Below, in pieces: positions 1 to 5,707 of a stretch of 7,675 nucleotides of DNA. The stretch comes from JBMNCR01 sp049366695. Lineage in GTDB: Bacteria; Bacillota; Clostridia; Eubacteriales; Alkalibacteraceae. Within the stretch, counting starts at the first letter, position 1. The number at the start of each line of letters is the position of its first letter. The stretch lies in the NCBI GenBank assembly GCA_049366695.1, contig JBMNCR010000095.1, positions 1 through 7,675 of the forward strand, read 5' to 3'. The position numbers and the translations under genes were made by a program. The notes under the pieces were generated by a model. That model was not told the origin of the DNA and ran no database searches. It saw nothing but the letters and a program-made list of their open reading frames with translations.

Positions 1-1151
1 TCTTTAAATATCTTTTGAATGTCTTCATATGGTAATAACTCAACATTTGAATTGAGAATATTTGTCACTTTAGAAGGTGGCTCCCATACGAATTCTAAAA
101 TTCCATTATCATCAATAATAACTTTTATACTTTCTTGAGGAAAGATAGGAGCAAATTGCTTTGTAAGTTGCTCACTATCAAGCCTTGTTTCTTGATAAGT
201 GATAGGTATACCTTCTACATTTTTAGTAAAGATAAATGCAAAACATTGAGGTGTTTCATATATGTTATCCATTGTATTATCATCAAATAAACTTGTCTGA
301 TATGCAGAACAAGTTAGTGATATTTGCATATTATTTATTCCTAAATTTTTCAAAAAATCATAAGCTTTCTTTTCTGCATCTTCTTGTGATATTGTAATAC
401 CTTTTAAATTACTTATCTTAGAGCTGAATTCTGAATGAAATGCCTTTTTATTAAATACAATTCGTTGCCAATAAAAAGGTTCTTCAATTGGTCTAACTAT
501 ATCAATATAAGATGTTTGAGTATATCCTTTAATATTATACCAACCAGGATAGTCACTTTTAAATTTTCGTGATATTTTGTTAATAGGCATTTTTTCAGGT
601 GCATTAACAATTTCGTGTTCCAAAACATCTATTTTTTTATTTATTTCTGCTAACTTCTCATTATATTCTTCTGTACCTTTTTCATAAAAATAATTTAAAT
701 TTGAATTTGGATTGATAATACTTTCTTTTAATCTTAATATTTCTTCTCCAATTGCTTTTTTTGTGGTAGGATTTTCAAGATCATTTGCCATTGGCATTAT
801 TAATTGTTCATCTCTTATTAACACATCCATTATTTTATCTGCATCTTCCTGAGTAATTTCATCAGGCTCTATTTTAGCTACAGGGTATGCATCCACATTT
901 GGTATTTCAATATTTGCATCGATATTTATCGTTAAATCGTCTCTCAGACCACTCAATGTTTCTTTCCAAATATCAGGGGCAGGATATTTTCCCTCCGCAT
1001 TAGGAACAGGGGACTGATTTATTAATTTATTTAAGCTATTATCACCTTTATTTGTTACTACTTTATCTGTTGGGGTTGATTGGCATGCAGATATAAAAAA
1101 GAAAGATATAATTATTATAGTAAATAAAACATATTTATATATTATTTTCAT
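1..1151 (-). CDS. Putative DUF6034-type lipoprotein, copy 1 (C-terminus beyond the window)
   Basis: An open frame runs from the ATG at 1151 to the window edge, giving 383 residues with no stop. The start follows a GGGAGG ribosome-binding site by 5 nt. The N-terminus is a lipoprotein signal: lysines, a hydrophobic run rich in I and F, then a lipobox I20-S-A-C23, so the mature protein should be anchored to the outer face of the membrane through C23. It is paralogous to the gene at 2664-4148 along its whole visible length and about 9 residues shorter over the matching part, mostly near residues 190-225 of that copy. Roughly 100 C-terminal residues are missing here. Shared blocks include PAPDIWKETLSG, a YPVAxIEPDEITQEDADKIM block, a charged helical stretch and LPYEDIQKIFK. 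From memory this resembles the uncharacterised DUF6034 family of clostridial lipoproteins; I know of no function. It lies 90 bp downstream of the peptidoglycan-binding gene. Confidence 0.9.
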   Translation of the reverse strand, partial: MKIIYKYVLFTIIIISFFFISACQSTPTDKVVTNKGDNSLNKLINQSPVPNAEGKYPAPDIWKETLSGLRDDLTINIDANIEIPNVDAYPVAKIEPDEITQEDADKIMDVLIRDEQLIMPMANDLENPTTKKAIGEEILRLKESIINPNSNLNYFYEKGTEEYNEKLAEINKKIDVLEHEIVNAPEKMPINKISRKFKSDYPGWYNIKGYTQTSYIDIVRPIEEPFYWQRIVFNKKAFHSEFSSKISNLKGITISQEDAEKKAYDFLKNLGINNMQISLTCSAYQTSLFDDNTMDNIYETPQCFAFIFTKNVEGIPITYQETRLDSEQLTKQFAPIFPQESIKVIIDDNGILEFVWEPPSKVTNILNSNVELLPYEDIQKIFK

Positions 1152-1180
1152 TAAATCCTCCCAAAAAAAATATTATATTT

Positions 1181-1211
1181 GATAAGGTAGAGATAATTTC
1201 TCTACCTTATT
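1181..1211 (-). other. 12-bp perfect hairpin between the peptidoglycan-binding gene and lipoprotein copy 1
   Basis: Positions 1182-1193 pair perfectly with 1199-1210 around a 5-nt loop, and 1181/1211 adds a G-T pair. In minus-strand RNA the stem is followed by an AU-rich stretch and then eight U residues, but these begin about 13 nt after the stem and run straight into the ribosome-binding site of copy 1. It is therefore not a standard intrinsic terminator. It could be a weak terminator, an mRNA stabilising or processing stem in a two-gene transcript, or a 5' leader hairpin for copy 1. Confidence 0.5.
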
Positions 1212-1219
1212 TCATTAAT

Positions 1220-1248
1220 ATTATACTAAAATCAAACGATCTTAATAA
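1220..1248 (-). promoter_or_regulatory. Possible promoter for lipoprotein copy 1
   Basis: A perfect TATAAT reads on the minus strand at 1225-1220. The hexamer 17 nt upstream (TTATTA, 1248-1243) matches TTGACA poorly and overlaps the stop codon of the preceding gene. Transcription would start near 1213 and place the 1182-1210 hairpin at the very 5' end of the mRNA. In DNA this AT-rich a lone TATAAT can occur by chance. Confidence 0.3.
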
Positions 1249-1700
1249 AATGTATACCAACCAGAATTATACTCGGAATAAGTATTCCATATGTCGTTTG
1301 TTATGCCATTTTTCATAAAATAAGTACCATTTGTAGGTGTACCATCAAAATGTTTTATGCAATATACGCCATTATATGCATGATATAATTGTCCTTGCAT
1401 CTTTCCCCAAGTGTATTTCCCTACTATTCCATCTACAGCTAAGCGATGCTTCTTTTGAAATTCTCTTACAGCACTATTGGTAATAGGACCAAAAGCCCCA
1501 TCTGCGTTTACATGATACCACTCTAGATTATGTCTACAAATATTTTGTGCCGCACGAACACATCCGCCATGCGAACCTTGTCTAATTGTTGATAAATTAC
1601 CATACCAACGATCAGGTGCAGCAGAAACGCTTCCAGCAATTGAAATAAGAATAATTAATAGTAAAACAAAACTAATTAATATTTTCTTTTTATATAACAT
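1242..1700 (-). CDS. Small secreted protein with a peptidoglycan-binding (PG_binding_1) domain
   Basis: This 152-residue protein starts at the ATG at 1700, about 8 nt after an AGGGGG ribosome-binding site. Residues 1-27 form a Sec signal peptide (KKK, then a long L/I/V run, then V-S-A before A28-P29). Residues about 39-101 match the PG_binding_1 fold: IRQGSHGGCV, then DGAFGPITNSAVREFQ and VDGIVGKYTW, with the two glycine-rich DG.FG/DG.VG turns typical of the family. In known proteins this fold binds cell-wall peptidoglycan and is usually attached to a hydrolase. Here it is followed only by about 50 residues rich in Y, G and N (102-152) that I do not recognise and that show no obvious catalytic motif. 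C47 and C55 could form a disulfide; C114 is a third cysteine. A role in wall binding, or as a ligand-binding partner of the neighbouring lipoprotein, is inference. A folded region with a possible leader peptide lies upstream. Confidence 0.92.
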   Translation of the reverse strand: MLYKKKILISFVLLLIILISIAGSVSAAPDRWYGNLSTIRQGSHGGCVRAAQNICRHNLEWYHVNADGAFGPITNSAVREFQKKHRLAVDGIVGKYTWGKMQGQLYHAYNGVYCIKHFDGTPTNGTYFMKNGITNDIWNTYSEYNSGWYTFY

Positions 1701-1737
1701 AAAAATTTCCCCCTAATATAATATTTTGATTGATTTA

Positions 1738-1746
1738 TGATATAAT
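1738..1746 (+). promoter_or_regulatory. Extended -10 promoter for the candidate small RNA
   Basis: The sequence is a perfect extended -10 element, TG at 1738-1739, one base, then TATAAT at 1741-1746. I see no good -35 hexamer 16-18 nt upstream, which extended -10 promoters can tolerate. The predicted start, about 1751-1754, coincides with the first bases of the closing stem of the folded RNA downstream. Confidence 0.45.
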
Positions 1747-1750
1747 ATTA

Positions 1751-1830
1751 GACGTTCTTACATAACTAGTATCGCTCTATTTAAAAAAGCGATGGGTTCT
1801 GGAGCCCTATAGTGTTGTAAGAACTTTTTT
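1751..1830 (+). ncRNA. Candidate small structured RNA of about 75-80 nt, family unknown
   Basis: The predicted plus-strand transcript folds into a compact multibranch structure. A 9-bp closing stem joins the two ends (1754-1762 with 1816-1824) and is followed directly by six T residues. Inside are a short helix (1765-1768 with 1810-1813), a 6-bp hairpin (1771-1776 with 1788-1793) and a GC-rich hairpin (1794-1798 with 1803-1807, with one G-T pair). An extended -10 promoter lies just upstream. No plus-strand gene follows, so if real it is a stand-alone RNA divergent from, and possibly antisense to the leader of, the gene at 1242-1700. It does not match a tRNA, 6S RNA, SRP RNA or any riboswitch consensus I could recall. 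The competing explanation is that the fold belongs to a minus-strand leader (see 1807-1839). Confidence 0.5.
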
Positions 1831-1839
1831 ATTCCACAT
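1807..1839 (-). CDS. Possible 10-codon leader peptide (MWNKKVLTTL)
   Basis: On the minus strand an ATG at 1839 opens a 10-codon frame ending in TAG at 1809-1807. It is preceded, 8 nt upstream, by GGGGG within AAGGGGGTG, which differs from the ideal Shine-Dalgarno AAGGAGGTG at one base. Codons 6-8 (GTT CTT ACA) are exactly one strand of the 9-bp stem whose other strand (1754-1762) lies downstream, so a ribosome on this frame would prevent that stem from forming. The 6-bp hairpin 1831-1836/1840-1845 also covers the start codon. This is the arrangement expected of ribosome-controlled leaders upstream of a regulated gene, here the peptidoglycan-binding gene 106 nt further on. The peptide also resembles the start of that protein's signal peptide (M, two residues, KK, hydrophobic), so it could instead be a remnant of a duplicated gene start. 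Translation is unproven. Confidence 0.35.
   Translation of the reverse strand: MWNKKVLTTL
1816..1830 (+). terminator. Intrinsic terminator ending the candidate small RNA
   Basis: TGTAAGAAC at 1816-1824 closes a 9-bp stem with 1754-1762 and is immediately followed by T6 (1825-1830). The loop it encloses is itself folded, so the RNA's own 5' end forms half of the terminator. On the minus strand the same bases give A6 before the stem, so termination is expected only for plus-strand transcription. Confidence 0.5.
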
Positions 1840-1852
1840 TGGAATCACCCCC

Positions 1853-2566
1853 TTAAAAAAACTTGTCCCTTAATTATTTGTAATGAAGTCAATGATTTAA
1901 ATGACAAATAAAAATACTTTGTTAAATAATTCTATTATAAAAAAGATAATGAGTTGAATTGAATAGATATAAAATTATTTTTTTTATGACATTATAAATT
2001 TTGATTTGAATTTATATAAGAAGTATGTAATTAGGTTTATTTATCCAATTTATTATTAATATTTGCTTCAATAACGTTATTGAGTATCTTTCATATATAT
2101 TACCATATGTAACCAGTACATACTAGTATAATATACAATATTATGGTATATTTGCTTTTATATTGCTATATTGTATTATAAATTATAATTCTATGAGAAA
2201 TTACTAAACATTTGTATATTTTACTTTGTTCAAAGTTCATTTAAGAAAATAATTCTATAAAAAATCATACATGTAAATACTCATTTGATAATAGTCTAAT
2301 CTTTAACGAAGATCAGCATATATGTGCTTTTACTTTTATTCAAAATGCTCAGTCTATACTTCAAATTTTCTATAAAATGTATAATTCTCTATGCATTATC
2401 TATTTTTTCGCATTATAGATTGATAACATTACCACGTTTATTAATGCGATGTTCGTTGAGTTTTTATATCAATACTACCATTTTTTATAATATAATCAAC
2501 TATGAGTTTTCTAAATACCTTTTGGTTTACATTAAGGTTTTTAACTGAAAAGAAAGATGTACCAGT
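1853..2566. other. Intergenic region with no recognisable gene
   Basis: About 700 bp of very AT-rich DNA. A GTG-started frame at 2324-2548 (plus strand, 74 codons) has no clear ribosome-binding site or recognisable motif and a composition expected of random AT-rich DNA, so I do not call it. A TATAAT on the minus strand at 1939-1934, with a weak TTCAAT 18 nt upstream, could start the transcript reading through the leader peptide into the peptidoglycan-binding gene, at low confidence. A 16-bp palindrome lies at 2068-2083. Just after it, 2082-2120 resembles 4268-4308 upstream of lipoprotein copy 2. Confidence 0.5.
2068..2083. repeat. 16-bp perfect palindrome
   Basis: TCAATAACGTTATTGA reads identically on both strands. 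It could be an operator for a dimeric regulator, but it is isolated, far from any start codon, and AT-rich, so chance is not excluded. Confidence 0.3.
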
Positions 2567-2639
2567 AGTAGGACAGTGGTTGAACTACAACTTAACAATA
2601 GTTCAACAATGTTAAACTATTGTTACTGCCCTTTCTACT
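2567..2639. other. Large imperfect dyad just downstream of lipoprotein copy 2
   Basis: An 11-bp perfect stem (2593-2603 with 2615-2625) encloses an 11-nt loop. Outside it, 2574-2577 can alternatively pair with 2625-2628, 2571-2572 with 2629-2630, and 2567-2570 with 2636-2639, giving a longer interrupted hairpin. It starts about 25-40 nt after the stop codon at 2664, where a terminator is expected, but no T-run follows on either strand. It may protect the mRNA 3' end or be a non-canonical terminator. Confidence 0.4.
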
Positions 2640-2663
2640 TTCCTACTTACCAACTTTTATATC

Positions 2664-4148
2664 CTAATATCCCACCGTAGGATCAATAATACTGCCGTCT
2701 ATAGCATTTATTGTTAAGAAACTTCTTCCTACAGATTCTTCGGTATATTCATTATTTTCATCTAGTATATATCCTCCTGGTTGTTGAGCACTAAACCTAT
2801 CTACTTCATTTCCAAAAAAGCTCCATGTAGGTATTAACATGTATTCTCCTAGAGCATCTTTTTTCATTACTTGGGTTAAACCTAAGACAACTCTGTTAAT
2901 ATTTATAGTTCTATGTATTATCACATCATCTTGATAATCATTTACTAAATCACATTTTAATGGAATGTATTCTTTAAATATCTTTTGAATGTCTTCATAT
3001 GGTAATAACTCAACATTTGAATTGATAATATTTGTTACTTTTGAAGGCGCACTCCACCAGAACTCAAGTATTCCAGTATCATCAACAATTACTCTTATCA
3101 TTTCTTGTCCAAAAATAGGAGCAAATTGCTTTGAAAGTTCTTCAGCATTAAGCCTTGACTCTTGGTAAGTAATAGGGGTACCTTCAACATTTTTTGTAAA
3201 GTAAAAAACATAACTTTGTGGAGTATCATATACATTCTTCATTGTATCTCTATCATATAAACCTCTTTGATAAGCAGAACAAATTAAGGATACTTCCAAG
3301 TCTCTAATTCCTAAATCTTCTAATAGTTTAACAGCTTTTTTTTCAGCCTTTTCTATAGATATGGAAACTCCCTTTAAATTAGATGTTTTTGAACTAATAA
3401 TATTATAAGGCGCATTTTTAAAAAAGACTATATTTTGAAGATAAAATGGTTTGTTAATTGGTTTGGTAATATTAAAATATGATGATTTTACATCAACTAA
3501 TTGTGGATATCCCTCTATTTGCCAGAAATCTTCAATACCTTCTAAACTAATTCTTTCAAATTCCCTAGAAGCTTCTTTTGCAACATTTTTTTCTGGAGCA
3601 TTAACTAGTTCCTTTTCTAATCTTTCGATCGACTCATTTATTTCTGTTAATTTTTGATTATATTCTTCTGATCCCTTTTCATAATAAGAATTTAATTTAG
3701 ACTCTGGATCTGTTTTTATTCTTTTTAATCTTAATATTTCTGCCTCAATTGCCTTCTTGGTAGTAGGATTATCAATATCAGAACCAACTGGTAGTAATAA
3801 TTCAGTATCTCCAAATAAAACATCCATTATTTTATCTGCATCTTCCTGAGTAATTTCATCAGGCTCTATTTCAGCTACAGGGTATGCATCCACATCAGAG
3901 ATTTCTATATTTGCATCGATATTTATCGTTAGATCATCACTTAAACCACTCAATGTTTCTTTCCAAATATCAGGGGCTGGATATTTTCCATCAAACTTTT
4001 GAACTGGGGATTGGTTTATTACACTATATAAACTATCATCACCCTTACTAATTACTACTTTATCTGTTGGAGTTGATTGGCATGCGGTAATTAAACTACA
4101 TAGTGTAATAATCACTACTAATAAAGTTTTTCTTTTTCTATGAATCAT
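2664..4148 (-). CDS. Putative DUF6034-type lipoprotein, copy 2 (complete)
   Basis: This encodes 494 residues from the ATG at 4148. A longer reading from TTG at 4160 is rejected because that TTG overlaps the GGAGG ribosome-binding site, which sits correctly spaced ahead of the 4148 ATG. Residues 1-22 are a lipoprotein signal (HRKRK, hydrophobic core, lipobox I20-T-A-C23), so the protein should be lipid-anchored outside the cell. A conserved N-terminal block covers about 57-112. Residues 129-185 are charged and helical with coiled-coil character. The C-terminal half includes SNLKG plus a helix (257-280), TPITYQE (324-330), LPYEDIQKIFK (382-392), and a closing YMLIPTWSF (436-444) and LTINAIDGSIID (478-489) that recall the final strands of PepSY/Yyc-like domains. 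From memory the overall layout matches the uncharacterised DUF6034 family. No enzyme motif is visible. It is a paralogue of the gene at 1-1151 and appears to be transcribed alone. Confidence 0.93.
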   Translation of the reverse strand: MIHRKRKTLLVVIITLCSLITACQSTPTDKVVISKGDDSLYSVINQSPVQKFDGKYPAPDIWKETLSGLSDDLTINIDANIEISDVDAYPVAEIEPDEITQEDADKIMDVLFGDTELLLPVGSDIDNPTTKKAIEAEILRLKRIKTDPESKLNSYYEKGSEEYNQKLTEINESIERLEKELVNAPEKNVAKEASREFERISLEGIEDFWQIEGYPQLVDVKSSYFNITKPINKPFYLQNIVFFKNAPYNIISSKTSNLKGVSISIEKAEKKAVKLLEDLGIRDLEVSLICSAYQRGLYDRDTMKNVYDTPQSYVFYFTKNVEGTPITYQESRLNAEELSKQFAPIFGQEMIRVIVDDTGILEFWWSAPSKVTNIINSNVELLPYEDIQKIFKEYIPLKCDLVNDYQDDVIIHRTININRVVLGLTQVMKKDALGEYMLIPTWSFFGNEVDRFSAQQPGGYILDENNEYTEESVGRSFLTINAIDGSIIDPTVGY

Positions 4149-4194
4149 ACTTTCCTCCAAATATTATTTAAATTGATTGATTAAAATGTAGTCT

Positions 4195-4223
4195 ATGATA
4201 TAAATGATTAAATAATATGAAAA
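4195..4223 (-). promoter_or_regulatory. Probable promoter of lipoprotein copy 2
   Basis: On the minus strand TTTTCA (4223-4218) and TATCAT (4200-4195) are separated by 17 bp, with 4/6 and 5/6 matches to the sigma-A consensus. The start would be near 4188, giving a leader of about 40 nt before the ATG at 4148. No matching arrangement is evident before copy 1. Confidence 0.4.
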
Positions 4224-4497
4224 ATATACGATTTTAAACTAAATTCATTTCAGATTTTGACAATATAGAGTATCTTACATAAATATATTACTAAATATAT
4301 CCAGTATATGCAAGAGAAATATGGGATATTAAGTAATATTTAAGTATAACTAGTTTTATTGTATTATAATATCATTGCTATAATTAAATGAAAATTAGTT
4401 AGTAATCTTTTTCAAAATGAATGGAAATATTAATTTGCAGGTCAAATCATGTGTGTCTGTATACTTAATCAAATTATATTTGATTAAAAGCAACTTT
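4224..4497. other. Intergenic AT-rich spacer
   Basis: I see no gene. A TTGACA at 4257-4262 on the plus strand has only a poor -10 (TAAATA, 17 bp on) and nothing coded after it. Positions 4268-4308 resemble 2082-2120. Confidence 0.4.
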
Positions 4498-5087
4498 CAT
4501 AGGATTCATCTATTATTTACAATTCTTCGATCAAAGCTAAATACTATATATTAGAAGGCGTGGTTTTAATACAATAACAAATCGTTAGCTTCGCTTGATT
4601 CAAAAGAATGAAAAGAGAACCGTTAAGAATTATCGGCTGTTAAAGGTAATGATGCATATCCGAATCCACCTCCTGCTGCGCCTTTTCGCATTTTACTTTG
4701 TTATCGTCCTAGGCAGGTCGAATGACATGACGTCGTCCTGCTGCCGCGTAAAATACAAAAATGCATCACCATGAGGCCCAAGGAGTTTAGACTGCGAAAT
4801 TTTGGTCGTAACAAGACCGAGGATTGAGGCATACCAGTAGTATGTTTAATGACGAGAACGCTGTTACGTACAAAATCTCACAGTCTAAACTGGGTTCGGA
4901 TATACACCATTACCTTAAGCATCGCGAGTTCCGATAATTTAGATTCTCTTTGAGTTCTTTCCATTGGTGTTGGAGTAAGCGTGATTGTGATTGTATTAAA
5001 ACCACGCATCCACTCTGGTATGTAGTCAACTATTCATTATCAATTATATTCATCGTAATTAATCTCTAATTTCTACTATTTCAACTT
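4498..5087. repeat. Dispersed palindromic repeat, copy A (long form with nested module)
   Basis: The element is a long inverted structure. An 18-bp perfect terminal stem joins 4558-4575 to 4990-5007. Inside it, 4612-4621 pairs with 4942-4951 (one C-A on the plus strand) and 4628-4636 pairs with 4931-4939. The sequence shared with other copies extends beyond the stem on both sides. The left flank starts near CATAGGATTC at 4498 and contains TTCGATCAAA. The right flank includes 5034-5063, which matches 27 of 30 bases at copy D, and 5070-5087, identical to copy B 5427-5444. Between the inner arms sits a 279-bp folded module (4640-4918). No protein frame of useful length exists, so it is non-autonomous if mobile. 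The copies may be mobilised in trans, or may serve as bidirectional terminators or RNA processing sites. Confidence 0.85.
4640..4918 (-). ncRNA. Nested, GC-richer, highly structured module inside repeat copy A
   Basis: About half of 4661-4780 is G or C by hand count, unlike the AT-rich surroundings. Three long stems nest or follow each other: 4643-4668 with 4891-4916 (26 positions), 4683-4696 with 4748-4761 (14), and 4785-4812 with 4863-4890 (28). A small hairpin at 4830-4834/4840-4844 caps the last. Six of the seven C-A, A-C or T-G positions in these stems are mismatches on the plus strand but wobble pairs on the minus strand; only 4665/4894 goes the other way. Two further positions (4805-4806 with 4869-4870) are true mismatches. 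The first 80 or so bases recur almost unchanged at 7592-7675. The strand is assigned from this wobble bias. No promoter was found, and the module could act as folded single-stranded DNA instead of RNA. The family is not recognised. Confidence 0.5.
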
Positions 5088-5143
5088 ATTTGGGGTAGTC
5101 TGTTAGGATTGCTATTGGGATTACTCCCCCATTGATTTCTTTT

Positions 5144-5444
5144 CATAGGATTCAAAAATCCTTTAAATATCTTCGATCAAAATAAAATACTATATATTTT
5201 TGAAGACGTGTTTTTAATACAATAACAAATCGTTAGCTTCGCTTAATTTAAAAGAAGGAAAAGATAACCGTTAAGAATTATCGGCTGTTTGAACGTAGTG
5301 AGTTCCGATAATTTAGGTTCTCTTTGAGTTCTTTCCGTTAGTGTTGGCGTAAGCGTGATTGTGATTGTATTAAAACCACGTTCAAACCTTGTTATGCGAT
5401 TTACTATTCTATATGTTTTAATTCACTTTCTACTATTTCAACTT
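5144..5444. repeat. Dispersed palindromic repeat, copy B (short form)
   Basis: This has the same left flank (CATAGGATTC, TCTTCGATCAAA), arms and right flank as copy A but no nested module. The terminal stem is 5206-5223 with 5364-5381 (one mismatch), and the inner arms AATTATCGG/CCGATAATT are kept. Where copy A holds the module, B has a short apical segment with a GAAC...GTTC mini-stem. B therefore represents either the form before insertion or a deletion product. Confidence 0.8.
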
Positions 5445-5453
5445 TTCTACTTT

Positions 5454-5553
5454 TTCCTTATTTGCCGATATGTAAGCTCAAGATAATTATTTTGTCTTTT
5501 ATTTATTTCCATATGTATTGGCGAGAGCGTGTTTGTGATTGATTAAAAATACA
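5454..5553. repeat. Decayed repeat remnant (right half)
   Basis: The right end (TTGGCGAGAGCGTG, then GATTAAAAATACA) matches the right arm of copy D at about 6000-6035. The start TTCCTTATTTGCC (5454-5466) matches D at 5866-5878. The arms between are reduced to a small AAGATA...TGTCTT stem, so this looks like an internally deleted copy of the D type. Confidence 0.55.
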
Positions 5554-5554
5554 A

Positions 5555-5580
5555 GATCCTTCGACAAGCTCAGGATGACA
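5555..5580. repeat. Short hairpin repeat resembling a sequence widespread in bacteria
   Basis: ATCCT (5556-5560) and AGGAT (5572-5576) flank CTTCGACAAGCTCAGG, followed by TGACA. From memory the complementary form, CATCCTGAGCTTGTCGAAGG, recurs in intergenic DNA of unrelated bacterial phyla. It sits at the junction between the decayed remnant and truncated copy C. Confidence 0.5.
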
Positions 5581-5584
5581 ATTT

Positions 5585-5703
5585 TATAGGATTATTATAT
5601 TCTTTACATTTCTTCGATCAAAATAAAATACTATCAAAATATATTGTGTGGCTTTAATACAATAACAAATCGTTAGCTTCGCTTGATTCAAAAGAATGAA
5701 AAG
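5585..5703. repeat. Dispersed repeat, truncated copy C (left half only)
   Basis: This holds the left flank (TATAGGATT, TCTTCGATCAAA) and left arm through CGTTAGCTTCGCTTGATTC and AAAGAATGAAAAGA. It then breaks off exactly where copy D begins at 5708. The inner arm, loop and right arm are missing. Confidence 0.7.
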
Positions 5704-5707
5704 ACTT

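Noticed and set aside
1751..1830. Known riboswitch or tRNA
   Set aside because: Checked by eye against purine, c-di-GMP, preQ1, THF, fluoride, ZTP, guanidine and tRNA consensus features; none of the invariant bases line up.
2324..2548. 74-codon plus-strand frame
   Set aside because: It needs a GTG start with no clear ribosome-binding site, is rich in L, I, Y and F as random AT-rich DNA would be, and shows no recognisable domain.
3451..3657. 68-codon plus-strand frame
   Set aside because: It lies wholly inside lipoprotein copy 2 on the opposite strand, so it is a shadow of that gene.
4149..4160. N-terminal extension of lipoprotein copy 2 from a TTG at 4160
   Set aside because: The TTG overlaps the GGAGG that serves the ATG at 4148, and the extension would add MEES before a normal lipoprotein signal.
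4639..4680. Minus-strand mini-frame (MHHYL) after AGGAGG in the repeat module
   Set aside because: The spacing is long (11 nt), the frame has five codons and the bases are part of the long module stem, so the Shine-Dalgarno match is probably incidental.
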